Positions 1 through 8,985 of a stretch of DNA of 64,000 bases are shown piece after piece. Where the stretch lies: assembly GCA_044238605.1 (NCBI GenBank), contig JBIICY010000001.1, forward strand, positions 186,001 to 250,000. The letters are read 5' to 3'. Numbering within the stretch: the first letter of the stretch is position 1; each line of letters begins with the position of its first letter. The position numbers were made by a program, and so were the translations under genes. The notes under the pieces were generated by a model. It saw only the letters and a list, made by a program, of their open reading frames with translations, made no database searches and was not told where the DNA came from. Source of the stretch: UBA10438 sp044238605. GTDB taxonomy: Bacteria > Bacteroidota > Ignavibacteria > Kapaibacteriales > Kapaibacteriaceae.

Positions 1-1120
1 ACTTTGAAGAGCTTCCAGCTTGACGTCCATCAATGAACGCTTCGGCAAAACGCTGTCTCTGCGGAAAGGTAGAGCTCGTGATCCATGCATGGTGCCCCTT
101 CCAGCCTTCAACAGTAGGAGGATAGAACGGCTCCTGTGTGAGTTTTGTCATTGCGCCGACGCAGTACGTCGGGTGCACCTGCAATGCGCCGAGTAATGCA
201 GCAAGGCCAATGACCAATTCAGCTGGACTCTTAATGAGAGCACCACGAACATTGGCAGAATAGAAATACTCAGACGATAGCAAGGCCTGCAGTATGATGT
301 TCATGTCATAGTTCGCATCACGGACAATCTTCTGCACACTTGCAACTACTTCATCGCTTGGATAGAATTCAACGAATTGCTTTACGATGCGCCTCGCCAC
401 GTAGCGTGAGCAGGCATCAGACTCCAGCGTAATCCGCACAACATCTTGCCAATCCCATGCACCCGTTTTGCCAAGTATTGTCTTTGTTCCTGTATCTGCC
501 AGCTGCTTGGAGTATACACCCTGCACACCATTGATGCGCCAGCCCGTAAATGCACGTGCAGCATCTAGAATGTCCATTTCCGTGTAATGGCCGATGCCCA
601 GCGTGAAAAGCTCAAACCACTCTCGAGCAAAGTTCTCGTTTGGGCGCCCCTTTACACTGAGCTCCCCATTGAGGTAGCGCAGCATTGCCGGATCACCGAC
701 GATCTTTTCTGCAAGGACTGCATAGTTCGTGGCGTTGCTTCGAAGGAGCTTGTGTTGGTTCAGTAGCCACTGTGCGATGTACACCGTGATGTAATCAGAG
801 GTGAACACGTTGTGCCACAACATGACGAGCTTCTCATGAACATGAGGAACTGTTAGCACGCGCGACATCCACCACTGCTGCATCTCTGACCAGAGTCGTG
901 CATTAGCAGCAAAGTCCTGAAGGTTGGGAGCAGACTGCGCCCACGGCAAGTCTGCAAGGGGCGGCACAGGCGCTGTCAGCAGCCTCGAAACGGCTTCAGA
1001 CGGTGTTAGGCCCACGAGTGCTTTTGCAGCCTTGTAGGTTGGATGTAATGTGGCTCTACGAAGTAGGTGCAATGCATCGTCTATCGAGAGCGGCGTTGTG
1101 CGAACCTGCAGATTTTCCAT
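1..1120 (-). CDS. DUF1800 family protein, 3' end cut by window edge
   Basis: Reading the minus strand from an ATG at 1120 gives an open frame through position 1. It starts MENLQVRTTPLSIDDALHLL. Family hallmarks are the early 'LLRRAT' segment, a W/H-rich stretch (MLWHNVFTSD), the block NENFAREWFELFTLGIGHYTE-like around residues 155-175, and the AFTGW motif after it. These are typical of PF08811/DUF1800, a family of about 450-600 residues often encoded beside a DUF1501 protein and thought to be exported. No signal peptide is obvious at this start. There is no Shine-Dalgarno; a weak -7-like box (TATGTTGG) lies 4 bases upstream, as in other probable leaderless genes here. It diverges from the YfhO gene. 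Function is unknown; the family call is confident. Confidence 0.85.
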   Translation of the reverse strand, partial: MENLQVRTTPLSIDDALHLLRRATLHPTYKAAKALVGLTPSEAVSRLLTAPVPPLADLPWAQSAPNLQDFAANARLWSEMQQWWMSRVLTVPHVHEKLVMLWHNVFTSDYITVYIAQWLLNQHKLLRSNATNYAVLAEKIVGDPAMLRYLNGELSVKGRPNENFAREWFELFTLGIGHYTEMDILDAARAFTGWRINGVQGVYSKQLADTGTKTILGKTGAWDWQDVVRITLESDACSRYVARRIVKQFVEFYPSDEVVASVQKIVRDANYDMNIILQALLSSEYFYSANVRGALIKSPAELVIGLAALLGALQVHPTYCVGAMTKLTQEPFYPPTVEGWKGHHAWITSSTFPQRQRFAEAFIDGRQAGSSSK

Positions 1121-1124
1121 ACCG

Positions 1125-1142
1125 CCAACATACGTACTTTTG
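1125..1142. promoter_or_regulatory. Divergent Bacteroidota-type -7 boxes (DUF1800 / YfhO)
   Basis: On the plus strand TACTTTTG (1135-1142) fits TAnnTTTG. It would start transcription near 1148, giving about a 30-base leader with an AAAGGGA ribosome site before the YfhO start at 1180. On the minus strand TATGTTGG (1125-1132, two mismatches) sits 4 bases from the DUF1800 ATG. The two boxes almost touch, so the promoters probably compete. The plus-strand box is the more convincing. Confidence 0.5.
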
Positions 1143-1179
1143 TTCTTCGTTTTCATGCCAAACAAAGGGAACTACAGTA

Positions 1180-3699
1180 ATGGCCACAAAGCAATCAGAG
1201 TCGGTGTTTACGAAGTACGGAGACGTGCTCGCGTATGCTTCGATTCTCGTATCGGTGATCGCATTCTTTGCAGACGCACTCTTTGGCGGGAAGAACTTTA
1301 TGAGCGGTGGCGATAACGTCGCCTTCTATTCATTCGTCCCCTACCTTGAGCAGGCCAAGACCACGGGCGAGTTTCCGCTGTGGGTGCCATATATCTTTGG
1401 CGGCATGCCATCACTGGCGTCATTCCTTGCCGCAGGAGACCGCACCTGGGACTTTGTAGGACAGTTTATCTTCTCGTTCCCGCGGGCCATGGGCGACTTG
1501 TTCAACAATGACACCGCACGCCTTGCCCTGTGGTACGTGATCTACGGCTGGGGTGTATACACACTATCCCGGGTAAAGGGACTGCATAAAGTTATCGGTG
1601 TGTTTTCAGCGCTGGCCGCTGTCTTCAGCACGTTCGTTGTCGTGTGGATCATGATTGGCCATAGCACCAAGCCGGTTTCAATGGCTACACTCCCATGGAT
1701 CCTCCTCGCTCTTGAGCGCTTACGGGAGAAATTCAACCTCGCGAACTTGTTTCTGCTTACCCTGCCGCTGATCGTTCTCGTCTCTGCAACCCACCCGCAG
1801 ATGATGTTCTATATCGGCTGCGGCACGGCTCTCTATATGCTGGTTGAACTCGTTACACGATTGATCACCAAAGAAGGCTGGATGGATGTGCTCAAAGCAG
1901 GTGGTGGTCTTGCCCTGGCTGCTGCGATAGCTCTTGGCTCTCATGCCGACATGTTCCTCTCAACACGGGAGTATACTCCTGAGTCTACCCGCGGCTCTGC
2001 GCCCCTTGTTCAGTCATCAAAGAATGCACAGGACCAGACCGGTGGCAACGATTATGAGTACGCAACGAACTGGTCGTTCTCTCCAGGTGAGATGGCCACG
2101 TTCCTTGTTCCCAACTACTATGGCTTTGGCAACACAGCTATCAAGACCAGTCGATCTGCTCCAGCTCAGCGCGGCAATTTGTATTGGGGTCAGATGCCCT
2201 TTACCGACGCCGCGAACTACATGGGTGTGGCCGTTGTGGTACTCGGCCTCATCGGTATGTGGAACTACCGCAAGGATCCGTTCGTGATCTTTCTTACAGC
2301 AGTAAGTGCATTCTCTCTGCTGCTTTCCTTCGGTAAGAACTTCCCTGTTCTCTACGACATTTTCTACAATGCCGTTCCGGCATTCAACAAATTCCGTGCT
2401 CCGTCTATGGCGCTCTGCCTGCTCCAGTTTGCGCTTCCCGTTGCTGCTGGCTATGGCTTGGCTGCAATAGGTGCATGGGCACAGGAGAACTCTGCTGCCG
2501 CGCGCAAGCGTGGACTGATCGTGCTTGGTCTTACCGCAGCTGCTTCGGCAGTGATCTTTCTCTTCGCTACAGACGAAGCAGACTACAAGGAACAGGTAAA
2601 CACGGCTCTTGTTGCTAAGCAAGGGGGCCAGGCAGGCGCGTCGGTTTCGGAACAGTTCCTCGATATCGTGTACAACGAGATGCATGCAGACGCGATGGCC
2701 GCTGTGTTTTATCTACTCGTAGCAGGCGGACTCGTTTTTGCGACGTCTAGAGGTATCCTCAAGCCGCAGCTAGCCGTGATGATCTTCCTCGTAATGACCG
2801 TTGTTGATCTATGGCGCGTTGATAAACGTCCATATGATCCAAAACAAGGCTCGCCAGAAGCCAATGTCTTCGCATCGAATGATGTAGTATCGTTTCTGAA
2901 GGCCGACAAATCACAATTCCGTGTCTGCGATCTCTCAAATGCCTTCCCCGCCAACTGGTGGGCATATCACTTCATCGAGAGCGTTTCAGGCTACTCGTCC
3001 GCAAAGCTGCGTGTTTATCAGGACATGCTCGATGTAGCCGCACCTGGACCCGGACAGAGTCCAGCACCCGGCAACTCTGCTGTGCTCAATCCATTCCTCT
3101 GGAATCTGCTCAATGTAAAGTACATCATCACCGACCGTCCTCTGTATCAAGGTGTTGAACCTGCGTTCCGTTCTTCGGAGACACAGCTATTGGTCTATGC
3201 CAATGAAGAGGCCCTTCCTCGCGCATGGTTTGTGGATACGGTGCGCGTGCAGTCGGACAAGCGGACAATGCTCGAGCAGATGCGCGACGGAGCATTTAAT
3301 CCTCGCACTACTGCGTTGGTAGAGTCAGGCTTTGATGGTATGCAGGCAATCGGTAGTGACTCTGCATCGTCAGCTCGCGTTGTAGGCAGCGGCAATCAAA
3401 AGCTCACCATTAGAACCACGACATCGGCGAAACAGATGTTAGTTGTGAGTGAAGTGTACTACGACGAATGGCATGCATATGTGGATGGAGCAGAAGTGCC
3501 AATGGTAAAGACGAACTTCTTGCTCCGCGGAGTGGTGGTGCCTCCGGGTACGCACACGGTTGAGTTCCGATACCAGAGCCCTGCATTCGAAACCGGACGC
3601 ACCATTAGTTTGGCTTCGAACATTGTTACGACACTTCTCGGACTTGGAGCACTAGGGATGTGGATACTTCAGCGGCAGAAGGGACAGCCCCAGGCATGA
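1180..3699 (+). CDS. YfhO-family large polytopic membrane protein
   Basis: An 839-residue protein starting MATKQSESVFTKYGD. The open frame extends upstream to 1003, but that stretch overlaps the divergent gene and lacks membrane-protein character. The start at 1180 has an AAAGGGA ribosome site 10 bases before it. About a dozen hydrophobic helices fill residues 15-570. They are followed by a soluble C-terminal part (roughly 600-805) and a last helix near 815-832, the architecture of YfhO (PF09586). Visible motifs include 'GGDNVAFYSFVPYLEQ' near the first loop and 'AYHFIESVSGYSSAKLRVYQ'. Family members resemble GT-C glycosyltransferases and are linked to modification of cell-surface polymers in Gram-positives; the substrate here is unknown. 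Its stop overlaps the next gene (ATGA at 3696-3699). Confidence 0.85.
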   Translation: MATKQSESVFTKYGDVLAYASILVSVIAFFADALFGGKNFMSGGDNVAFYSFVPYLEQAKTTGEFPLWVPYIFGGMPSLASFLAAGDRTWDFVGQFIFSFPRAMGDLFNNDTARLALWYVIYGWGVYTLSRVKGLHKVIGVFSALAAVFSTFVVVWIMIGHSTKPVSMATLPWILLALERLREKFNLANLFLLTLPLIVLVSATHPQMMFYIGCGTALYMLVELVTRLITKEGWMDVLKAGGGLALAAAIALGSHADMFLSTREYTPESTRGSAPLVQSSKNAQDQTGGNDYEYATNWSFSPGEMATFLVPNYYGFGNTAIKTSRSAPAQRGNLYWGQMPFTDAANYMGVAVVVLGLIGMWNYRKDPFVIFLTAVSAFSLLLSFGKNFPVLYDIFYNAVPAFNKFRAPSMALCLLQFALPVAAGYGLAAIGAWAQENSAAARKRGLIVLGLTAAASAVIFLFATDEADYKEQVNTALVAKQGGQAGASVSEQFLDIVYNEMHADAMAAVFYLLVAGGLVFATSRGILKPQLAVMIFLVMTVVDLWRVDKRPYDPKQGSPEANVFASNDVVSFLKADKSQFRVCDLSNAFPANWWAYHFIESVSGYSSAKLRVYQDMLDVAAPGPGQSPAPGNSAVLNPFLWNLLNVKYIITDRPLYQGVEPAFRSSETQLLVYANEEALPRAWFVDTVRVQSDKRTMLEQMRDGAFNPRTTALVESGFDGMQAIGSDSASSARVVGSGNQKLTIRTTTSAKQMLVVSEVYYDEWHAYVDGAEVPMVKTNFLLRGVVVPPGTHTVEFRYQSPAFETGRTISLASNIVTTLLGLGALGMWILQRQKGQPQA

Positions 3700-4295
3700 T
3701 TGAAGATCTCGCTGGATACTGTCAACAGACCCTTGAGCAGCACGGCTACCTTGCATTCTCGACCGACATCTTAACGGCCATGTCCGCCGAGGACGCGGCA
3801 GAGATCGCATCGGTATACGGAAGCAGGTCGCTGATGCGTCTGCCCGAACACGAGGTAGCATTTCAGGAGTGGCTACGCAAGGCCGAGCCCGCTGTCTGGA
3901 ATGATCTGTGGGAGGGCGAACCAGATGCCCCCTATCTGATTTCGTTGAGCTATTTGCAAGACTTCGCAGGTGGTGGAGGCAAAGGGGCGTTTCTGATCTG
4001 CGATCTGCAGGTTGAAGACAACTACTACTTTACCCCTGACATGCTCCTCGAGAAAGAGTCAACAGATTTTGTGTCTGCAGTGCGAGACCGTTTTCTTGCC
4101 GGCGGGACGATGACCGTTGAGCAGGCGCTGACAGTTGAAATGTCGACAGGCCCAATGGACATCTGGCACTTTGCTTACCTGCGTGGTGTAGACCTGCAGA
4201 GGGCAAAACAAGCTGTGGCTTCACTGGTTGCAGACAGAATCATCGTGCATGTACCAAAGGCAGAGCACCTTTCATCGTTTTTTGATGTAGGGTAA
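3696..4295 (+). CDS. Conserved hypothetical cytoplasmic protein
   Basis: A 199-residue protein starting MIEDLAGYCQQTLEQ. I chose the ATG at 3696 because it overlaps the YfhO stop as ATGA, the usual coupling in this window; an in-frame ATG at 3660 lies inside YfhO. The protein is acidic, with no signal peptide or membrane segment. A glycine patch (FAGGGGKG) lies in the middle. The C-terminal third (TVEQALTVEMSTGPMDIWHF...RAKQAVASLVADRIIVHV) looks like a small helical or winged-helix fold. I do not recognise a family. It sits between YfhO and aspartate kinase, 3 bases before the latter, so it is probably co-transcribed with both. Confidence 0.7.
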   Translation: MIEDLAGYCQQTLEQHGYLAFSTDILTAMSAEDAAEIASVYGSRSLMRLPEHEVAFQEWLRKAEPAVWNDLWEGEPDAPYLISLSYLQDFAGGGGKGAFLICDLQVEDNYYFTPDMLLEKESTDFVSAVRDRFLAGGTMTVEQALTVEMSTGPMDIWHFAYLRGVDLQRAKQAVASLVADRIIVHVPKAEHLSSFFDVG

Positions 4296-4298
4296 GAC

Positions 4299-5618
4299 AT
4301 GATCGTAATGAAGTTCGGCGGCACATCTGTTCGTAATGCCGATGCACTTCGGCAGGTTGCAGACATCGTTGTAGCACAGGAGAAACAGCATAACGGTGTT
4401 GTTGTGGTGCTTTCTGCCACTTCAGGGACTACTAGTGCCCTTCTGTCGCTAGCCAGCATGGCTGCCAGCGGACGCGATTACGAATCTGCGTTTGCCGAAC
4501 TTGCACAGCATCACTTGGACATTGCCCGCGATCTCAACATCTCCACGATTACAACAGAGGTGTTTCTGGACGAGTGCCGGCAACACCTCGATGCAGCTGC
4601 CATTCTGGGTGAATGTACACCTCAAACATTCGATGCCATAGCGGGCTATGGCGAACTGTTAAGTACAACGTTGTTCGCACTGTTTCTTGCCCAGAGCGGC
4701 GCTAACGCAGCATGGGTTGATGCTCGCAGATGTATCGTAACAGATGATAGTTTTCAGTCCGCAGTGGTTGATACCCAGCAGACTCTAACGGCATCGAACG
4801 AGATACTCCAACCGCTTCTCGCGGAAAACACAGTGGTCGTGACGCAGGGGTTTGTTGGTGCAACCTCAACAGGCATTCAAACCACGTTAGGAAGGGGCGG
4901 GTCGGATTACTCAGCAGCGTTGCTCGGAAGTTGTCTTCATGCACGTGAGATCCAGATCTGGACGGACGTAAGCGGAGTCTACACGTGCGATCCGCGAATC
5001 GTTTCGTCAGCCATCCCTCTACCAACCATCTCGTTTCAGGATATCCGCACGCTCGCTCTTTATGGTGCCAAGGTTCTGCATCCAGAAACGGTTGCACCTG
5101 CCGTTGCGGAAGGCATTCCTGTTCGGGTGTTGAATACATTTGAGCCTGAAGCTGCCGGAACGATCATTTCAAACAATGATGACCTTTCAAGACCCATCAC
5201 GGCTGTATCCATGATACGTCCTTGCAGGCGCATCCATACAGACATCGTTGGTGCACGGGCAATCGAAGCTGTGCCGGTCTTACAGCAAAACGTTGCTCTT
5301 TCCATAGAGACTCGCAGTGGCTGCATGGTTGTTATTCACGAAGCAACCATCGACGTCCAGCTGGCCATTGATGTTGCATCGGTTGGTCATGCCTCTATAA
5401 GCGAGGATGTTGCTTGTTTAGTTGTGTGTGGTCCAACGGTAGATACCAGCGCTACTGTTGCAGCCATCGCTGGATGCCTACGCTCAGTTGAGAAAACAAC
5501 TGTTACGTCTCTCCAACATCCGCGGTGCGTGATGGTAACCGCGCCACTATCAGAGGCGAATCACGTCTGCGAGTTACTTCATGGGTTAGTCATATCGTCG
5601 TCGTCAGAGGCTTCCTGA
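4299..5618 (+). CDS. lysC: Aspartate kinase (monofunctional)
   Basis: A 439-residue enzyme phosphorylating L-aspartate, the first step toward lysine/diaminopimelate, threonine and methionine. The N-terminal MIVMKFGGTSV is the amino-acid kinase signature. TLGRGGSDYSAALLG (near 198-212) and VYTCDPRIV...LYGAKVLHPETVAPA complete the catalytic domain. The C-terminal 150 residues are the diverged ACT region where feedback inhibitors normally bind. No homoserine dehydrogenase domain follows, so this is a stand-alone kinase; the symbol lysC is given by function. It lies 3 bases after the hypothetical gene. Its last 40 bases overlap, tail to tail, the end of plsY on the other strand. Confidence 0.93.
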   Translation: MIVMKFGGTSVRNADALRQVADIVVAQEKQHNGVVVVLSATSGTTSALLSLASMAASGRDYESAFAELAQHHLDIARDLNISTITTEVFLDECRQHLDAAAILGECTPQTFDAIAGYGELLSTTLFALFLAQSGANAAWVDARRCIVTDDSFQSAVVDTQQTLTASNEILQPLLAENTVVVTQGFVGATSTGIQTTLGRGGSDYSAALLGSCLHAREIQIWTDVSGVYTCDPRIVSSAIPLPTISFQDIRTLALYGAKVLHPETVAPAVAEGIPVRVLNTFEPEAAGTIISNNDDLSRPITAVSMIRPCRRIHTDIVGARAIEAVPVLQQNVALSIETRSGCMVVIHEATIDVQLAIDVASVGHASISEDVACLVVCGPTVDTSATVAAIAGCLRSVEKTTVTSLQHPRCVMVTAPLSEANHVCELLHGLVISSSSEAS

Positions 5619-6229
5619 ATCGCCTGGCGTACCGGCTCGATGTGGCGCAAAAAGATCGCCAGACCAACAGCGGCCACCATGATTCTAAACTCTGTAACAT
5701 CCCAGCAGGGAATCTGCATGGTATTGTGGAGCGCACTATTGGGCAGACTCCAGATAAGGCCCGTGGATCCAATGATCGCCGTCATACATGCGATGTGGAT
5801 GTTCCGCCGTATCACAAAATACCCTGTGAGATACGTAAGACCCCAGACGATGATCACCAGCGGATTTACAAGAGCATACACACCCACAGCTGTTGCCAGC
5901 CCCCTACCACCGCGTAGACCAAGGAATACGCTGTAGTTATGTCCGAATACAACTGCAGCCGACGCCCACGCTACCGCAGCAAACCAGTCTCCATGCAACT
6001 GCCTAGCGATTAGAACGGCGGCAGCGCCCTTAAGCGCATCAAGAAGTCCGACAAGAACAGCAACGAGCTTACTATTTCCTACGTCCCACAGGTTCCGCGC
6101 ACCAATATTGCCTGACCCTTCGGTGCGCAGATCGTTCCTGCCAGGCTGAATTCTTCGGGCGATCCATGCTGTTGGAATTCCGCCAAGCACAAAGCAGATC
6201 GCAGCGAGCGACCAGAGACCCAGATTCAT
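5579..6229 (-). CDS. plsY: Glycerol-3-phosphate acyltransferase PlsY
   Basis: A 216-residue inner-membrane enzyme that transfers the acyl group of acyl-phosphate to glycerol-3-phosphate, making lysophosphatidic acid. It has about five membrane helices. The three conserved PlsY loops are visible: the phosphate-binding SGNIGARN, the FGHNYSVFLGLRGGRGLAT block with its catalytic His and GGRG, and a third segment near the C-terminus. An acidic tail (EASDDDD) ends the protein. The start overlaps the maf stop by 4 bases (ATGA), making it the last gene of the tatD-to-plsY operon. Its 3' end overlaps aspartate kinase by 40 bases in a convergent arrangement. Confidence 0.93.
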   Translation of the reverse strand: MNLGLWSLAAICFVLGGIPTAWIARRIQPGRNDLRTEGSGNIGARNLWDVGNSKLVAVLVGLLDALKGAAAVLIARQLHGDWFAAVAWASAAVVFGHNYSVFLGLRGGRGLATAVGVYALVNPLVIIVWGLTYLTGYFVIRRNIHIACMTAIIGSTGLIWSLPNSALHNTMQIPCWDVTEFRIMVAAVGLAIFLRHIEPVRQAIQEASDDDDMTNP

Positions 6230-6846
6230 GCCACCTCCGCAACAAGGGAACGTAGCTCTGTGTAGAGAAGCTCTAACGGCAGGCCAACGATGGTGTAATA
6301 ACAGCCTTCAACACGATGCACAAACATCGCGCCAAAATCATCCTGGATGCCGTACGCACCAGCCTTGTCAAGGGGCGAACCGGATTCCACATAGGCGCTG
6401 ATTTCCTGATCTGTCAACTCTCGGAAGGTTACATGCGTTGCACGGGATGATATCCTCGTGTAAGCTCTTCCTTCAAATGCACCCACAAGAGCAAGCCCAG
6501 TATACACGGTGTGGGTTCGGCCACTAAGCATTCGCAGCATGCGATGCGCATCGCTAGCATCCACCGGTTTATTCAGCACGGCACCATCGAGAACAACAGT
6601 GGTGTCGGACCCGATAACGACTGCATCACCGTCGATCATCGCAGCTGCGGTTTCTGCCTTAAGCATCGCAAGATGCTCGACATACGATGCAGGATCCATA
6701 CTCGTTGAGACGGCATCCTCATCGACGTTTGGAACCACTGTGTCGAATGTAAACCCTACATGCCGCATCAGTGCACTGCGCCTCGGCGACTGCGAGGCCA
6801 ATACTAAGCGGCATGGAATATTGAGCAGCGTGTTTAGTGAGATCAT
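6226..6846 (-). CDS. maf: Maf/YhdE-type nucleotide pyrophosphatase
   Basis: A 206-residue member of the Maf family, which hydrolyses non-canonical or modified nucleoside triphosphates (dTTP/UTP, m5UTP, pseudo-UTP) to monophosphates. The N-terminal LASQSPRRSALMRHVG is the family signature. VIGSDTTVVLDG and KPVDASDAHRMLRMLSGRTH, then GSPLDKAGAYGIQDDFG, complete the pocket. Length is normal. The start lies 24 bases downstream of the glutathione peroxidase stop, and the stop overlaps plsY. Whether it belongs to the dTTP/UTP or the 7-methyl-GTP subgroup cannot be settled by eye. Confidence 0.92.
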   Translation of the reverse strand: MISLNTLLNIPCRLVLASQSPRRSALMRHVGFTFDTVVPNVDEDAVSTSMDPASYVEHLAMLKAETAAAMIDGDAVVIGSDTTVVLDGAVLNKPVDASDAHRMLRMLSGRTHTVYTGLALVGAFEGRAYTRISSRATHVTFRELTDQEISAYVESGSPLDKAGAYGIQDDFGAMFVHRVEGCYYTIVGLPLELLYTELRSLVAEVA

Positions 6847-6870
6847 ACGCTGCGAACTTACTGAATCGAT

Positions 6871-7404
6871 TTACTGGGCGAGTGCCTTTTCGACATCGGC
6901 AATCACATTTGCAGACATTGGGTCTACGTTGCTCTTGTACCGAGCAATGATCTTGCCGTCTTTGCCAATCAGAAACTTCTCAAAATTCCAGCCGATCTCT
7001 CCGGCGAGCGCTTCGTTGCCACCACCCGAGGTGAGGAATGCATAGACTGGCGCCTTTGCAGTACCCTTCACTGAGACCTTCGCAGCCATAGGGAACGTTA
7101 CACCATACTTGGCCGAGCAGAACTGCTTGATTTCATCGTTTGTGCCGGGCTCTTGCGCACCGAAGTCGTTCGCTGGGAACCCGAGAACCACAAGCCCCTT
7201 GGCCTTGTATTGTTCGTAGAGCTTCTCAAGGGGCTCGTACTGCTTTGTATATCCGCAGAACGATGCCACGTTAACCACAAGGACAACCTTGCCGTTGTAT
7301 TCCGAAAGAGATTGTTCGACACCATCAATGGTCTTGATTGAGTAGTCGTGCAGAGAGGTGTTCATGGTGATCATGGCAAGAAGTAATACAAGTAATGCTT
7401 TCAT
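6871..7404 (-). CDS. Glutathione peroxidase-type thiol peroxidase, exported
   Basis: A 177-residue peroxidase that reduces peroxides with a cysteine, probably using thioredoxin. I placed the start at 7404 (MKALLVLLLAMITMNTS) because AGGAG lies 7 bases upstream; the longer frame to 7437 would overlap the preceding gene. The start creates a hydrophobic N-terminus, so the protein is probably exported to the periplasm. The active-site block is NVASFCGYT with the peroxidatic Cys. The FPANDFGAQEPG block has Asp where many family members have Asn or Gln. WNFEKFLIGKDGKI ends the fold. It lies 13 bases downstream of mnmM in the operon. Confidence 0.88.
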   Translation of the reverse strand: MKALLVLLLAMITMNTSLHDYSIKTIDGVEQSLSEYNGKVVLVVNVASFCGYTKQYEPLEKLYEQYKAKGLVVLGFPANDFGAQEPGTNDEIKQFCSAKYGVTFPMAAKVSVKGTAKAPVYAFLTSGGGNEALAGEIGWNFEKFLIGKDGKIIARYKSNVDPMSANVIADVEKALAQ

Positions 7405-7417
7405 CGTCAGACTCCTG

Positions 7418-7978
7418 TTATGTCCGCTTGTAAACAACGAACCCCACGGGAGGATTCCCGCGCTGATTCACAAAGTTCGTCTCCGAAGACGTATACTCTT
7501 GCTGCGGCAGTGTTCCCAGCATCTGACGGAGCGCAGCGCATTCGCGTTGCCCCTCTGGGTGAGCATATCCAACGATCGTTACAACGCCTCCAGGGCGGAG
7601 CACGCCAAGCGCCTGAGTTACTGCTTTAACTGTTGTGTTGGCCTCGGTGGTAACAGCCTTATCACCCCCTGGCAGATATCCCAGATTGAAGACTACAGCC
7701 GATACAGCGCCCACATGCTCTGGTGCAATGGCCGAAGCAAGGTTCTGATGTCCGATGCAGTAGAGCCGAATCTGTGCAGGATTCCTCTCCAATGCGGCGG
7801 CGGCAGCCTCAACAGCCTGCGGCTGAATATCGAACCCGTATAGCACCCCAGCTGCACCAATACGCCCTGCCAGAAACTCGGCGTCGTGTCCGTTCCCCAG
7901 CGTTGCATCGATCACGACGCTGCCGTGTGCTACTGCACCTTCGAGTACCATGTGCACAAAGTCTAGGGCATTGTTCAT
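7418..7978 (-). CDS. mnmM: MnmM/YtqB-type tRNA methyltransferase
   Basis: A 186-residue Rossmann methyltransferase. VIDATLGNGHDAEFLAG is the SAM-binding motif I with the family's characteristic LGNGHD. FNLGYLPGGDK is the second signature of the PF06962 (YtqB) family. B. subtilis YtqB (MnmM) methylates 5-aminomethyl-2-thiouridine at tRNA position 34 to give mnm5s2U. I take the ATG at 7978, which overlaps the stop of the upstream gene as ATGA; an alternative ATG at 7996 lies further inside that gene. The neighbour is an MnmC-oxidase-like flavoprotein, which supports a role in the same wobble-uridine pathway. Confidence 0.85.
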   Translation of the reverse strand: MNNALDFVHMVLEGAVAHGSVVIDATLGNGHDAEFLAGRIGAAGVLYGFDIQPQAVEAAAAALERNPAQIRLYCIGHQNLASAIAPEHVGAVSAVVFNLGYLPGGDKAVTTEANTTVKAVTQALGVLRPGGVVTIVGYAHPEGQRECAALRQMLGTLPQQEYTSSETNFVNQRGNPPVGFVVYKRT

Positions 7979-8985
7979 CGCGCCACGCCCCACCAACGCA
8001 TGATGTCGATTTCCTGGTCAAGGGGCTTGTCGTCGAGCATGTGTTCCACCAGCTGCCGTGCGGCCCATGGTGCCTGAAGAGCCCCCTTTGTGCCGAGACC
8101 AGTAAAAACGTATTGGCCCGTGTGCTCGGGGTGGCTGCCTGCGAGTGGACGTTTAAACTGGGTTGACGGCCGAATGGCGGCACGATGTCCGGTTACAATG
8201 ATTTCGTTCGCAACCATCAACTGTGCCTGCTCAAGCAGGTACGTGCGAGCAGCGGCGGTAGGCGTCGGATCGTGATCATCCCAGTCATGTGTTGCGCCAA
8301 TTCTATACCCATCGCGCTGCACACCGTCTGCATCAGGCGTTGGCAGGATCCACGTGCCGTTGGTGAGCACATGATCGAGCAGCAGACCCGGAATACGAAC
8401 ATCGAGGATCTCGCCCTTAGATGGTTCAATAGGCAGCCATGACCACCGTTCGTCATAGAGGGCCTTGTATCCTGTGCACCAGATGATGGCTTCTGCGGAC
8501 GGATCAACATCCTGAAGCAACTTCACACGCGAACGCATGATGGTTATCACGTCGGACAGATTCACGGTAGCAACGCCCTCGTGCATGCACCCGCCGTACG
8601 GATAGTGCACACCGTTGTGAATGCCCGGACGTAACTCATCGACGTTCCAGTGATCAAACTCACCGCGTTGATATCGCTGGGTAAACCACTCATGCATCTG
8701 CGGCTCCCTGAATACACGCCGAAGTGACCAGTTTCTCCATACCTGTTTTTCCGAATCAGCGGCGATGTTCTGATACACGCTGTGTGCAATTGACATCAGC
8801 TCGGGACCGCGCCACGTTGGTTTCAAGCGCTTTCCGGTGATCGGTGTGATCATTCCCGCTGCAACGAGCGAGGAGCTATCGGGATTTAGCACATCAGATG
8901 CCGTTACTGCCACACCTCGCTGCTGCAGCTCATGCGCAACGAGTGCTCCGGCAATGCCAAATCCAACGATATGAACATGCTTCAC
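7975..8985 (-). CDS. FAD-dependent DAO-family oxidoreductase, MnmC oxidase-domain-like
   Basis: A 336-residue flavoprotein. The N-terminal IVGFGIAGALVAHELQQRG is the dinucleotide-binding GxGxxG, followed by an acidic beta2 end (ASDV). SSLVAAGMITPITGKRL matches the DAO (PF01266) segment where MnmC2 proteins have a similar 'ASGN..G..P' element. The C-terminal VFTGLGTKGALQAPWAARQLVEHM is the second FAD-contact block. In E. coli MnmC the oxidase domain converts cmnm5U34 to nm5U34 and a fused domain methylates it. Here the adjacent, 4-base-overlapping gene is the methylase MnmM, so the pair may supply the same two steps. A general amino-acid oxidase is the alternative; I infer the tRNA role from context. 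Confidence 0.65.
   Translation of the reverse strand: MKHVHIVGFGIAGALVAHELQQRGVAVTASDVLNPDSSSLVAAGMITPITGKRLKPTWRGPELMSIAHSVYQNIAADSEKQVWRNWSLRRVFREPQMHEWFTQRYQRGEFDHWNVDELRPGIHNGVHYPYGGCMHEGVATVNLSDVITIMRSRVKLLQDVDPSAEAIIWCTGYKALYDERWSWLPIEPSKGEILDVRIPGLLLDHVLTNGTWILPTPDADGVQRDGYRIGATHDWDDHDPTPTAAARTYLLEQAQLMVANEIIVTGHRAAIRPSTQFKRPLAGSHPEHTGQYVFTGLGTKGALQAPWAARQLVEHMLDDKPLDQEIDIMRWWGVAR

Noticed and set aside
1003..1179. Extended N-terminus of the YfhO protein
   Set aside because: It overlaps the divergent DUF1800 gene and its promoter; the ATG at 1180 has a ribosome site and begins the natural protein.
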